64,000 bases of DNA from RBG-16-66-20 sp036262835 (lineage in GTDB: Bacteria; Pseudomonadota; Gammaproteobacteria; Burkholderiales; SG8-39). Position 1 is the first letter of the stretch. Every line of letters begins with the position of its first letter. The notes beneath the pieces are model-generated. The model did not search any database and was not told the origin of the DNA. It saw only the letters and a list, made by a program, of their open reading frames with translations. The translations under genes and the position numbers were made by a program. Positions 1-7,785 of this stretch are shown piece by piece. Location: NCBI GenBank assembly GCA_036262835.1, contig DATAID010000065.1, forward strand, positions 5,074-69,073, written 5' to 3'.

Positions 1-615
1 AGCGGTCGAGTCAAGGAGGTCGGCCCCGCGCACCACGTCGGTGACGCCCTGGTCGGCATCGTCCACGACGACCGCGAGCTGGTACGCGTGCAGGCCGTCG
101 GCGCGCTTAAGGACGAAATCGCCCACTTCGCGCTCGACCGATTGCGAGAGGACGCCTTGCACGCGATCGGTAAACGCGATGGTTTCGGGGCTCGTTCGCA
201 GCCTCAGGGCGCGCGCGGCCTTACCGGACGCGCGGCCCGCGCGGCAGGTCCCCGGATAGATTCGCGCGCCGTCGAGCGCGAGCGCCGAGTCCTCGAGCTC
301 TCTTCGTGTGCAGCCGCACAGATAAGTGTGGCCGTCGAGCCGGCGCAACGCTGCTTCATAGAGCGCCGAGCGCTCGCTCTGGCGCACGACCGGGCCGTCC
401 CACGACAGGCCGCACGCCTCGAGCTGGCGAAGAATTTCGGTCTCCGCGCCGGCTACGACCCTTGGACCGTCAAGGTCTTCGATGCGCACCAGCCACCGGC
501 CGCCCGCTTTGCGCGCGTCGAGCCATCCTGCGAGTGCGGCGACCAGCGAGCCGAAATGCAGCGGACCGGTCGGGGAGGGGGCGAATCTCCCGATATAGGG
601 GCCGACATAATCCAT
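1..615 (-). CDS. gluQRS: Glutamyl-Q tRNA(Asp) synthetase, C-terminus cut by window edge
   Basis: This enzyme activates glutamate without tRNA and attaches it to queuosine at the wobble position of tRNA-Asp. About 205 residues are visible from the ATG at 613-615. The N-terminus reads MDYVGPYIGRFAPSPTGPLH, which contains the class I synthetase signature (SPTGPLHFGSL, standing for HIGH). A cysteine cluster YLCGCTRREL follows near residue 105 and matches the zinc site of this family. The frame is open to base 1, ending in GADLLDST, so the KMSKS-like region lies outside the window. The shortened N-terminus and missing anticodon-binding part separate it from full GltX. It is divergent from the thioredoxin gene across 63 bases. 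Confidence 0.9.
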   Translation of the reverse strand, partial: MDYVGPYIGRFAPSPTGPLHFGSLVAALAGWLDARKAGGRWLVRIEDLDGPRVVAGAETEILRQLEACGLSWDGPVVRQSERSALYEAALRRLDGHTYLCGCTRRELEDSALALDGARIYPGTCRAGRASGKAARALRLRTSPETIAFTDRVQGVLSQSVEREVGDFVLKRADGLHAYQLAVVVDDADQGVTDVVRGADLLDSTA

Positions 616-621
616 GTGAAC

Positions 622-651
622 TTGAACGGGCGCGGGCCGGCCCAATATACA
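622..651 (+). promoter_or_regulatory. Candidate sigma70 promoter for the thioredoxin gene
   Basis: TTGAAC at 622-627 and TATACA at 646-651 are separated by 18 bases, in the short gap between divergent gluQRS and the thioredoxin gene. Each hexamer matches consensus at four positions. An AAAGGA ribosome-binding site follows at 668-673. Assigned by eye only. Confidence 0.4.
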
Positions 652-678
652 CTCTGATTTCTCTCCCAAAGGACCCCC

Positions 679-1056
679 ATGGCGACGGTCGAGCTGACCA
701 AGGACAACTTCGAGCAGACGGTGAACGGCAATCCGATCGTGATCGTCGATTTCTGGGCGCCCTGGTGCGGCCCGTGCCGCGGCTTCGCGCCCGTGTTCGA
801 AAAGGCTGCCGATGCGCACGCCGACATCGTGTTCGCCAAGGTGAACACCGACGAGCAGCAGGAGCTCGCGGGCGCTTTCGGCATCCGTTCGATTCCCACC
901 CTCATGGTGTTCCGCGAGAAAGTGATCGTGTTCCAGCAGGCCGGCGCGCTGCCCGGCTCCGCGCTCGAGCAGGTGCTCACGCAGACCAAGGCGCTCGACA
1001 TGGCGAAAGTGCATCAGGAAGTGGCGGAGCAGGCGAAAACGGCCGGCGCAGCCTGA
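679..1056 (+). CDS. Thioredoxin family protein
   Basis: A 125-residue thioredoxin fold protein with the redox motif WCGPC (Cys30 and Cys33) and the cis-proline in SIPTLMVF (Pro73). It would reduce cytoplasmic disulfides, as no signal peptide is visible. The first 105 residues align with a standard thioredoxin. The last 20 form an alanine- and glutamate-rich helical tail (VHQEVAEQAKTAGAA), longer than the usual end. The Arg after WCGPC replaces the common Lys. The start is fixed by AAAGGA about six bases upstream. The pirin gene follows after 10 bases, so the two are probably co-transcribed. Whether this is the main thioredoxin or a paralogue cannot be told here. Confidence 0.92.
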   Translation: MATVELTKDNFEQTVNGNPIVIVDFWAPWCGPCRGFAPVFEKAADAHADIVFAKVNTDEQQELAGAFGIRSIPTLMVFREKVIVFQQAGALPGSALEQVLTQTKALDMAKVHQEVAEQAKTAGAA

Positions 1057-1066
1057 GCGCGGCGCC

Positions 1067-1765
1067 ATGATCGAGATCCGCCGCGCCGGCGAGCGCGGCC
1101 ACGCTCAGCACGGCTGGCTCGAGTCCTACCACTCGTTTTCCTTCGCCGACTATTACGATCCCGCGCACCAGGGCTTCGGCGCGCTGCGGGTCATCAACGA
1201 GGACCGCGTCCAGCCGGGCACCGGCTTCGGCACGCACGGCCATCGCGACATGGAGATCCTGAGCTACGTGCTCGAGGGCGCGCTCGCGCACCAGGACTCG
1301 ATGGGGAACGGCTCGACCATCGTCCCCGGGGATGTGCAGCGCATGAGCGCGGGCAGCGGCGTGCGGCACAGCGAGTTCAACCATGCGAAGGATGCGGCGA
1401 CGCACTTCCTGCAGATCTGGATCGAGCCGAACGTGCGCGGCATCGCGCCTGGCTATGAGCAGAAGCACTTCGACGCCGCTTCCAAGCGCGGGCGCCTGCG
1501 CCTCGTCGCCTCGCCTGACGGCGCCGACGGCTCGTTGACGATCCATCAGGACGCGCGGGTGTACGTGGCGCTGATGGATGGGGCCGAGCGGGCCGTGCAC
1601 ACACTGGCGCGCGGCCGCCGGGCGTACGTGCACGTGGCGCGCGGACGCCTCAGCGTGAACGGCAACCCGCTCGTGGCGGGCGACGCGCTGAAAGCTTCGG
1701 GCGTCTCCGAGGTCGTCCTCGAAGAGGGCGCGAACGCCGAAGTGCTGCTGTTCGACCTTCCCTGA
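1067..1765 (+). CDS. Pirin family protein (YhaK-like bicupin)
   Basis: A 232-residue bicupin of the pirin family. The N-terminal cupin keeps the metal ligands of the active pirins: His57 and His59 in GTHGHRDME, and His101 and Glu103 in VRHSEF. Family members can act as quercetin dioxygenases or as redox sensors, and the real substrate here is unknown. The C-terminal cupin (about 145-232) lacks a metal set, as usual. The gene lies 10 bases after the thioredoxin gene, and fumC starts 17 bases after its stop. No signal peptide is present, so it is cytoplasmic. Family assignment is firm; the function is not. Confidence 0.9.
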   Translation: MIEIRRAGERGHAQHGWLESYHSFSFADYYDPAHQGFGALRVINEDRVQPGTGFGTHGHRDMEILSYVLEGALAHQDSMGNGSTIVPGDVQRMSAGSGVRHSEFNHAKDAATHFLQIWIEPNVRGIAPGYEQKHFDAASKRGRLRLVASPDGADGSLTIHQDARVYVALMDGAERAVHTLARGRRAYVHVARGRLSVNGNPLVAGDALKASGVSEVVLEEGANAEVLLFDLP

Positions 1766-1782
1766 GAGGTAACATTGCCGCC

Positions 1783-3165
1783 ATGAGCGGCGTGCGGCAG
1801 GAAAAGGATTCCTTCGGCCCGATCGACGTGCCGGCCGAGCGCCTCTGGGGCGCGCAGACCGAGCGCAGCCGCCGCTTCTTCCGGATTTCCACCGAGCGCA
1901 TTCCGGTCGCCGTGGTGCACGCCCTGGCGCTGGTCAAGCGCTGTGCGGCGCGCGTGAACGCGTCGCTCAAGCTGCTCGACGAGAAGAAAGCCGAGGCCAT
2001 CGCGCGGGCCGCCGACGAGGTGCTCGCCGGGCGCCACGACGAGGAGTTTCCGCTCGCGGTCTGGCAGACGGGCTCCGGGACGCAGTCCAACATGAACGTG
2101 AACGAGGTGCTCGCCAACCGCGCCTCCGAGCTCCTCGGTGGCGAACGGGGACCGAAGCGCCTTGTGCATCCGAACGACGACGTGAACCTGTGCCAGTCGT
2201 CGAACGACGTCTTTCCGACGGCGATGCACATTGCCGCGGCGCGTGCGCTGCATGCCGAGGTGATTCCGTCGCTCGACAAGCTGATCGCCTCGCTCGCGGC
2301 CAAGCGCGATGCGTTCGCGAGGATCATCAAGATCGGCCGCACGCACCTGCAGGACGCCACGCCGCTCACGCTCGGCCAGGAATTCTCGGGCTACGTGGCG
2401 CAGCTCGAGCTCGCGCGAAAGGGCATCGACAGTGCGCTGCCCGGCCTGTACCAGCTCGCGCTCGGCGGCACCGCGGTCGGCACCGGCCTGAACGCGCACA
2501 AGGACTTCTCGCCGCGCGCGATTGCCGAGATCGCGCGGCTCTCCGGCTTGCCTTTCGTTCCGGCGCCGAACAAGTTCGCGGCGCTCGGCGGCCACGAGGC
2601 GCTTGCGCTCGCGCACGGCGCGCTCAAGGCGCTCGCCACCGCGCTCTCGAAGATCGCCAACGACATCCGCCTGCTCGCCTCCGGGCCGCGCTCGGGATTC
2701 GGCGAGCTCTCGCTGCCGGAGAACGAGCCCGGCAGCTCCATCATGCCCGGCAAGGTCAATCCGACGCAGGCCGAGGCGATGACGATGCTGTGCGCCCAGG
2801 TGCTCGGCAACGACGTCGCGCTCAGCATCGGCGCGGCCTCCGGGCATCTCGAGCTGAATGTCTTCAAGCCGCTCATCATCCACGCCTTCCTGCAAAGCGC
2901 GCGCCTGCTCGCCGACGGCATGGCGAGCTTCGAGGAGCATTGCGTGCGCGGCATCGTGCCGAACGAGGCGCGCATCCGCGAGCTGCTCGAGCGCTCGCTC
3001 ATGCTGGTGACGGCGCTCGCGCCGCACATCGGCTACGACAGGGCGGCCGAGATCGCGAAAAAGGCGCACAAGGACGGCAGCACGCTGCGCGAGGCGGCCC
3101 TCGCGCTTCGCTACGTCAGCGCGGCGGACTTCGACCGCTGGGTGCGCCCGGAGGACATGGTGTGA
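1783..3165 (+). CDS. fumC: Class II fumarate hydratase
   Basis: The iron-free fumarase of the TCA cycle interconverts fumarate and L-malate. The 460-residue length is normal. Visible family motifs are the N-terminal D-x-P-x-x-x-LWGAQTERS, the TGSGTQSNMNVNEV block, SSNDVFPT, GRTHLQDATPLTLGQEF and the superfamily signature GSSIMPGKVNP. The length, SxxMPxKxNP and the strong fumarase-specific N-terminus favour fumarase over argininosuccinate lyase or aspartase. The ATG is preceded by TAACAT only seven bases upstream and has no clear Shine-Dalgarno site. The stop overlaps the GTG of the next gene. Confidence 0.96.
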   Translation: MSGVRQEKDSFGPIDVPAERLWGAQTERSRRFFRISTERIPVAVVHALALVKRCAARVNASLKLLDEKKAEAIARAADEVLAGRHDEEFPLAVWQTGSGTQSNMNVNEVLANRASELLGGERGPKRLVHPNDDVNLCQSSNDVFPTAMHIAAARALHAEVIPSLDKLIASLAAKRDAFARIIKIGRTHLQDATPLTLGQEFSGYVAQLELARKGIDSALPGLYQLALGGTAVGTGLNAHKDFSPRAIAEIARLSGLPFVPAPNKFAALGGHEALALAHGALKALATALSKIANDIRLLASGPRSGFGELSLPENEPGSSIMPGKVNPTQAEAMTMLCAQVLGNDVALSIGAASGHLELNVFKPLIIHAFLQSARLLADGMASFEEHCVRGIVPNEARIRELLERSLMLVTALAPHIGYDRAAEIAKKAHKDGSTLREAALALRYVSAADFDRWVRPEDMV

Positions 3166-3707
3166 ACCGCCGGCAGTTCGTGCTGGCGGGCCTGGCAGCC
3201 GGCAGTCCGCTCGGCGGCTGCTCCACGCCGGGCGTGAAGCTCGACGTGCCCTACGTCTCGACGCCGGCGCCGGTGGTGGAGGGCATCCTGCGGCTCGCCG
3301 CCGTCCGCGCCGACGACATCGTCTACGACCTTGGCTGCGGCGATGGACGAGTCGTGATCGCGGCAGCGCGCGACTTCGGCGCGCGCGGGGTCGGCATCGA
3401 CATCGATCCGCGCCGCATCGAGGAGGCGAACGCGGCGGCGCGCTCGGCGGGCGTCCAGAAGCAGGTGCGCTTCGCGGTGCGCGATCTCTTCGAGACCGAT
3501 TTCTCGGAGGCGAGCGTGCTCGTCCTCTACCTTTTCCCGGAGCTGAACGCGCGCCTGAAGCCGAAGATTCTTGGCGAGCTCCGCCCCGGCGCGCGCGTCG
3601 TCTCGCACCAGTTCCTGATCGGTGACTGGCCGCCGCTGAAGCGCGAGCGCTTCATCGTGGCGACCATGGACCATACCGCCTACCTATGGGTCGTGCCGCC
3701 GCGCTGA
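3162..3707 (+). CDS. Class I SAM-dependent methyltransferase with an export/lipoprotein-type N-terminus
   Basis: 181 residues from a GTG that overlaps the fumC stop (GTGTGA). Motif I is VYDLGCGDGR (residues 54-63), followed by GIDIDPRRIEEA, a standard Rossmann methyltransferase arrangement. The N-terminus is odd for an S-adenosylmethionine enzyme: MNRRQFVLAG gives a twin-arginine-like start, and SPLGGC at Cys20 fits a lipobox. If real, the protein would be exported and lipid-anchored, where S-adenosylmethionine is not expected. The substrate is unknown; nothing in the context decides between protein, small-molecule or lipid targets. The next gene starts inside its 3' end with a 22-base overlap. 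Confidence 0.8.
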   Translation: MNRRQFVLAGLAAGSPLGGCSTPGVKLDVPYVSTPAPVVEGILRLAAVRADDIVYDLGCGDGRVVIAAARDFGARGVGIDIDPRRIEEANAAARSAGVQKQVRFAVRDLFETDFSEASVLVLYLFPELNARLKPKILGELRPGARVVSHQFLIGDWPPLKRERFIVATMDHTAYLWVVPPR

Positions 3708-4567
3708 TCGCCGCGGGCCTCGCCGCCGCGGTCTGCCTGCAGGCGGCCGCGGCCGAGCGCTTCACGAAGGGCACGCTCTGGCGCGTGAGCCGGGCGAACG
3801 TGGCGCCGAGCTACGTGTTCGGCACCATTCATCTCGCCGATCCCCGCGTGCTCGAGATTGCGGCGCCGGTCACGCGCGCGCTCGAGCACGCGCGCAGCTT
3901 CGCCATGGAGTCGCCGCCCGCCTGGGCGCAGGACTGGCGCATGGTCGAGGCGGCGGAGCTGCCGGCCAAGCAGGCGCTCGAGCCGCTGATCGGCGCGCCC
4001 GCCTACCAGAAGCTGCGCGGGGAACTCGCGCGCCGCAATATTCCCGAAGCGGTCGTGGCCCATCTCAAGCCGTGGGCGGCGCTCGCCAACATCACCGTCA
4101 CGCCCGAAGGCTACGAGAGCGTCACTCTCGACATGAAGCTCTTCGAGATCGCGCGCGCCCGCAAGCTGCGGATCGAGGCGCTCGAGAGCAACGACGAGCA
4201 GGTCGCGGCCTTCGACAGCATTCCGCAAGAGACCCAGGTCGCGATGCTGAAGCACACCCTCGAGCAGCGCGACTACCTTGCGAGCATGATCGAGCCGACC
4301 CTGCAGGCGTGGCTGAAGCGCGACCTGGCGGGCATCCGCGCGGTGAACGACCGAATCGCCGCGCGCTTCCCCGAAATGGCGCCGCACTACGCCCTTTTCA
4401 TCCGCCACCTTGTCGACAACCGGAGCATCTCGATGGCGCACCGGCTCTACACGCGGCTGCGCCGGGGCGGGGTCTTCGTCGCCGTGGGCGCGACCCATCT
4501 GTTCGGGGAGAAGAGCCTGCTGCGCTTGATCGAAGAGCAGGGCTACCGCGTGCAGCGCGTCTACTGA
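3686..4567 (+). CDS. TraB/GumN family protein
   Basis: 293 residues with a hydrophobic signal segment (about 3-23, ending AAAAE), so probably periplasmic. The family hallmarks are present: the N-terminal GTIHLADP (residues 46-53), the central DMKLFEIAR, and a C-terminal VAVGATHLFGEKSLL. TraB/Tiki-type proteins are metalloprotease-like, with two GxxH motifs as metal ligands, and both are seen here. Bacterial substrates are mostly unknown. The gene begins inside the methyltransferase gene (22-base overlap), suggesting translational coupling. purN follows after 25 bases. Confidence 0.88.
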   Translation: MGRAAALIAAGLAAAVCLQAAAAERFTKGTLWRVSRANVAPSYVFGTIHLADPRVLEIAAPVTRALEHARSFAMESPPAWAQDWRMVEAAELPAKQALEPLIGAPAYQKLRGELARRNIPEAVVAHLKPWAALANITVTPEGYESVTLDMKLFEIARARKLRIEALESNDEQVAAFDSIPQETQVAMLKHTLEQRDYLASMIEPTLQAWLKRDLAGIRAVNDRIAARFPEMAPHYALFIRHLVDNRSISMAHRLYTRLRRGGVFVAVGATHLFGEKSLLRLIEEQGYRVQRVY

Positions 4568-4592
4568 GGCGACTGAGCTAACATCGCGCCCC

Positions 4593-5210
4593 ATGTCGGT
4601 CGTCGTGCTGATCTCGGGGCGGGGCAGCAACCTTGAGGCGCTTTTGCGCGCGAGGATTCCTGTTTCCGCGGTCGTCAGCAACGTCGGGGGGGCCGGCGGG
4701 CTCGCCATCGCGGCGCGGCAGGGCATTCCGACGATGGTCGTCAAGCACGGCGACTTCCCGACGCGCGAGGCGTTCGAGGAGGTGCTCATCCGGGAAATCG
4801 ACCGGTTCGCGCCCAGGCTCGTCGTGCATGCCGGCTTCATGCGAATCACGACGGCGCTGTATGTGGACCACTATGCGGGCCGGGCCATGAACATCCATCC
4901 GTCGCTGCTGCCCTCGTTCACCGGCCTGCACACGCATGAACGCGCGCTGGCTGCCGGTGTCAAAATCCACGGCTGCACTGTGCATTTCGTGACCGCGGAG
5001 CTGGACGCCGGGCCGGTCGTCCTCCAGGCCGCGGTGCCGGTGCTGGCGGAAGACACCGTGGAGTCGCTGGCGGCACGGGTGCTCAGGCAGGAGCACAAGG
5101 TGTATCCGCAGGCGGTTCAATGGTTCCTGGACGGGAAGCTTTCCATTCGGGACGGACGGGTTCACGTGAAAGGCAACGATGCGCAGCTTCTTTATTCCGA
5201 TACTCCTTAG
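4593..5210 (+). CDS. purN: Phosphoribosylglycinamide formyltransferase
   Basis: This folate-dependent enzyme transfers a formyl group from 10-formyltetrahydrofolate to GAR, the third step of purine synthesis. The 205 residues include the N-terminal VLISGRGSNLEAL phosphate-binding loop, the catalytic NIHPSLLPSF (Asn100, His102) and LDAGPVVLQ (Asp138). Length and motif spacing match E. coli PurN. The ATG lies eight bases after TAACAT, with no Shine-Dalgarno site, so the message may be nearly leaderless. The next gene starts inside its 3' end (32-base overlap). Confidence 0.96.
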   Translation: MSVVVLISGRGSNLEALLRARIPVSAVVSNVGGAGGLAIAARQGIPTMVVKHGDFPTREAFEEVLIREIDRFAPRLVVHAGFMRITTALYVDHYAGRAMNIHPSLLPSFTGLHTHERALAAGVKIHGCTVHFVTAELDAGPVVLQAAVPVLAEDTVESLAARVLRQEHKVYPQAVQWFLDGKLSIRDGRVHVKGNDAQLLYSDTP

Positions 5211-5838
5211 CCTCGCCACCGGTGCCGTGGGGATCGCGCGGGACGCAATGGCCGCGCCGCCGCGGAAGGTTGAGGTGAGCTACGCGCTCTCGCGCAACGG
5301 GTCGGCGGTCGCCGAGGTGGTCGATCGCCTCGAGCACGACGGCAAGACGTACAAGCTCGAGGAGACCATGAAGGGCAAGGGTGTTTTTGCATTGAAAGGC
5401 GAAGCCAAGCGCACGAGCACCGGCACGGTCGCAGCCGACGGGCTGCGTCCGCAAAAATACGAGGACAAGCGCAAGGGTCGCGAGCGGCAGCATGAATTCG
5501 ATCCGAAAGCCCCTGCGCCCACCTTGCAGCGCCAGGACCAGCTCAGCTTCGCATGGACCTTCGCCTTCGCGCCGCCGAAAGGCGCCGTGACGGTGAGCGT
5601 GGCCGACGGCAACCACGTGACCAGCTATACCTACGAGCCGGCCGGCCGGGAGCGCGTCAAGACGCCGGCGGGCGAATTCGAGGCGTTGAAGCTCGTCAAG
5701 AAGAAAAAAGACCCGAAGGACAAAGGCACCGAAATCTGGCTTGCGACGGACCGGCAGAACCTGCCCGTGAAGATCGCGGTCGAGGACAAGGACGGGACGC
5801 GCCTGGAGCAGGTCGCGACGAAGATCGCCGCTCAGTAG
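5179..5838 (+). CDS. DUF3108 domain-containing periplasmic protein
   Basis: 219 residues with an N-terminal signal sequence (MRSFFIPILL, cleavage probably after DAMAA near residue 25). The rest is a beta-rich domain typical of DUF3108: a YALSRNG opening, a GSAVAEV strand, YEPAGRERVKTPAGEFEALK in the middle and EIWLATDRQNLPVKI near the end. DUF3108 proteins are periplasmic, resemble lipoprotein-carrier folds and have no settled function. They often follow purN in Betaproteobacteria, as here. AAAGG precedes the start and the gene overlaps purN by 32 bases. The LVKKKKDPKDKG stretch is a strongly charged loop. Confidence 0.85.
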   Translation: MRSFFIPILLSLATGAVGIARDAMAAPPRKVEVSYALSRNGSAVAEVVDRLEHDGKTYKLEETMKGKGVFALKGEAKRTSTGTVAADGLRPQKYEDKRKGRERQHEFDPKAPAPTLQRQDQLSFAWTFAFAPPKGAVTVSVADGNHVTSYTYEPAGRERVKTPAGEFEALKLVKKKKDPKDKGTEIWLATDRQNLPVKIAVEDKDGTRLEQVATKIAAQ

Positions 5839-5857
5839 CAGGCAAAAAGGGGGAACC

Positions 5858-7087
5858 ATGAAGCCGACGCCGGCGCGCCTTGCGCACGCCGAGGCTGCGC
5901 TCGCCGAGCTGCTTAGCCTCGCGCGGCCCGCCGACCAGGCGCTGTCGGCTTATTTCCGGCGACATCGAGAGCTCGGCCAGCAGGACCGCGCCTTCGTCGC
6001 GGAGGCCGCGTTTGCGGTGCTGCGGCGCCGGCGCTCGCTCGAAGCCGCCGCCGGGAGCAGCGAGACGCGGGCGCTTCTTGCCGCAGCGCTCGTGCGCGTT
6101 TTCGGGCTTTCCGGGCGCGCGCTTGATGCAGACGCCGCCTCGGTCGCGCGTCTGAAGAGCTTCAGAGCTGAAACCCTCACCGATGCCGAGCGCGCCGATC
6201 TCCCCGACTGGCTCTGGGCGCGGCTCGTCGCCGAGCGGGGGGCCGAGGAGGCGCGCGCGATCGCCGAGGGGTTGCTCGCGCAGGCGCCGCTCGATCTGCG
6301 CGTGAACCTCGCTAAAACGGGGCGCGACGACGCGCTCACGCGGCTTGGGCTGGCGGGCGCGCCTACGCGCTATTCGCCCGCGGGAATCCGCTTGGTGGGC
6401 AAGCCGGCGATCAATCGCCACCCGCTCTTTTTGGCGGGCGAGGTGGAAGTCCAGGACGAGGGCAGCCAGCTGCTCGCCTACCTCGTCGCGCCGCGGCGAG
6501 GCGAGATGGTCGCCGACTTCTGCGCGGGCGCAGGCGGCAAGACGCTCGCCCTCGCCATGCTGATGCATGGCAGTGGCCGCATCTACGCGATGGATGTCTC
6601 GGCGAAGCGCCTGGGCGAGCTTGCCCCGCGCGCCGCGAGAGCGGGCATCTCGAACGTGCATCCGGTGGTGCTCGCCGGCGAGAACGACCTGCGCGCCAAA
6701 CGGCTGGCGGGCAAGCTCGACCGGGTGCTCGTGGATGCGCCCTGCAGCGGGTTCGGTACGCTAAGGAGAAATCCCGACCTCAAGTGGCGGCACGACGCGC
6801 GCGCCGTCACCGAGCTCGCCGCCAAGCAGGCGCGCATCCTTGCGGCCGCGGCGCGGCTCGTAAAGCCCGGCGGGCGCCTCGTCTATGCCACCTGCAGCAT
6901 CCTCGCCGAGGAGAACGAAGCCGTCGCCGACCGCTTCGCGGCCGAGCACGCTGAATTCGCGGCGCTCTCCTGCCGGGAGCTGCTTGACGCGCAGCGCATC
7001 GGGCTCGACGCGGGCGAGCGGCTGCGGCTCTGGCCGCATGTGCACGGCACCGACGGTTTTTTTGCCGCCGCTTTCCGGCGGCGCTAA
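5858..7087 (+). CDS. RsmB/NOP-type 16S rRNA (cytosine-C5) methyltransferase
   Basis: 409 residues. The N-terminal 130 residues resemble the NusB-like domain of RsmB (ALSAYFRRHRELGQQDRAFV). The catalytic half has the SAM motif VADFCAGAGGKTLAL, the VDAPCSGFGTLRRNPDLKWR block with one catalytic cysteine and YATCSILAEEN with the other. It methylates C5 of a cytosine in rRNA; RsmB acts on C967 of 16S rRNA in E. coli. The family is certain, but the exact position modified is not. AAAAAGGGGG precedes the ATG. Its TAA overlaps the stop codon of the opposite-strand gene downstream, leaving no space for a terminator. Confidence 0.9.
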   Translation: MKPTPARLAHAEAALAELLSLARPADQALSAYFRRHRELGQQDRAFVAEAAFAVLRRRRSLEAAAGSSETRALLAAALVRVFGLSGRALDADAASVARLKSFRAETLTDAERADLPDWLWARLVAERGAEEARAIAEGLLAQAPLDLRVNLAKTGRDDALTRLGLAGAPTRYSPAGIRLVGKPAINRHPLFLAGEVEVQDEGSQLLAYLVAPRRGEMVADFCAGAGGKTLALAMLMHGSGRIYAMDVSAKRLGELAPRAARAGISNVHPVVLAGENDLRAKRLAGKLDRVLVDAPCSGFGTLRRNPDLKWRHDARAVTELAAKQARILAAAARLVKPGGRLVYATCSILAEENEAVADRFAAEHAEFAALSCRELLDAQRIGLDAGERLRLWPHVHGTDGFFAAAFRRR

Positions 7088-7761
7088 TCCCAGAGGAGGC
7101 GCAGCCCGATCGTATGGAAGCGGCGCTCCGGCGAGCCGCGCTGGTATCCGACGGTCGTGTCGACCTGCAGCCGGTCAGGCACGATCCAGATGCGAAGGCC
7201 CGTATGGAGGGTCGGCTTCTCCAGGCGCTGTCCATAGACTTCCAGGATGCCGATCCAGCGCGGCGGCGCGAGCTGCATCTCGGCGCCCAAACCCCAGGTG
7301 CCGCGCGCACGGCCTTCGACCCGATCCTGAATCGCCCCCGCGTTTGCGTGCACGATCAGCTTGTCGTTGGCGATCGAGAGGCTGCCGATCGCGTTCACGT
7401 ACGGGCTCGTGACGTGGCGCGCCTGAGAGGGCGCCACGCGCAGCGCGCCGAAGGTGAACGCGAAGCCCGCGCCGCCGGTCTCGAGGGGCTTGAGCAGCAT
7501 CTTGGCCTGCATCAGGGCGCTCCCCGTGCCACCGAGCCTCTCATTATCGACGTGCAGGCCGCCGGCGGTGAGCTCCACGCCCAGCGGATTGCACGCAGGC
7601 AGGAACCAGAACTCGGATTCATCGAACCGATGCTGGCGCTTGTAGAACGTTTCGACCTGGCAGCCTCCCTTGTCGACGATCCGTGCGTCGTCCGTCACGA
7701 AGGGGCGCGCGGCTTGCGCCGCCGGAGCGAGTACGAGGAGCGTGCACAGGAGGGCGCGCAT
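7084..7761 (-). CDS. Secreted protein, probable outer-membrane beta-barrel-like, function unknown
   Basis: 225 residues with a clear signal peptide (MRALLCTLLVLAPAAQA, cleavage before ARPFVTDD). The mature part opens with PFVTDDARIVDKGGCQVETF and continues as alternating beta-strand-like segments ending in the aromatic-containing strand HTIGLRLLWD. That ending resembles outer-membrane barrel C-termini. I recognise the opening from uncharacterised proteobacterial secreted proteins but know no function. The ATG at 7759-7761 is chosen because the frame upstream lacks a signal sequence and overlaps mscS. It is divergent from the MscS gene (24 bases). Confidence 0.72.
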   Translation of the reverse strand: MRALLCTLLVLAPAAQAARPFVTDDARIVDKGGCQVETFYKRQHRFDESEFWFLPACNPLGVELTAGGLHVDNERLGGTGSALMQAKMLLKPLETGGAGFAFTFGALRVAPSQARHVTSPYVNAIGSLSIANDKLIVHANAGAIQDRVEGRARGTWGLGAEMQLAPPRWIGILEVYGQRLEKPTLHTGLRIWIVPDRLQVDTTVGYQRGSPERRFHTIGLRLLWD

Positions 7762-7785
7762 CGTTCGGTAAACTAACCGAAATCC

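Noticed and set aside
1546..3069. Open frame of 507 codons on the minus strand
   Set aside because: Antisense to fumC and pirin; composition is typical of shadow frames.
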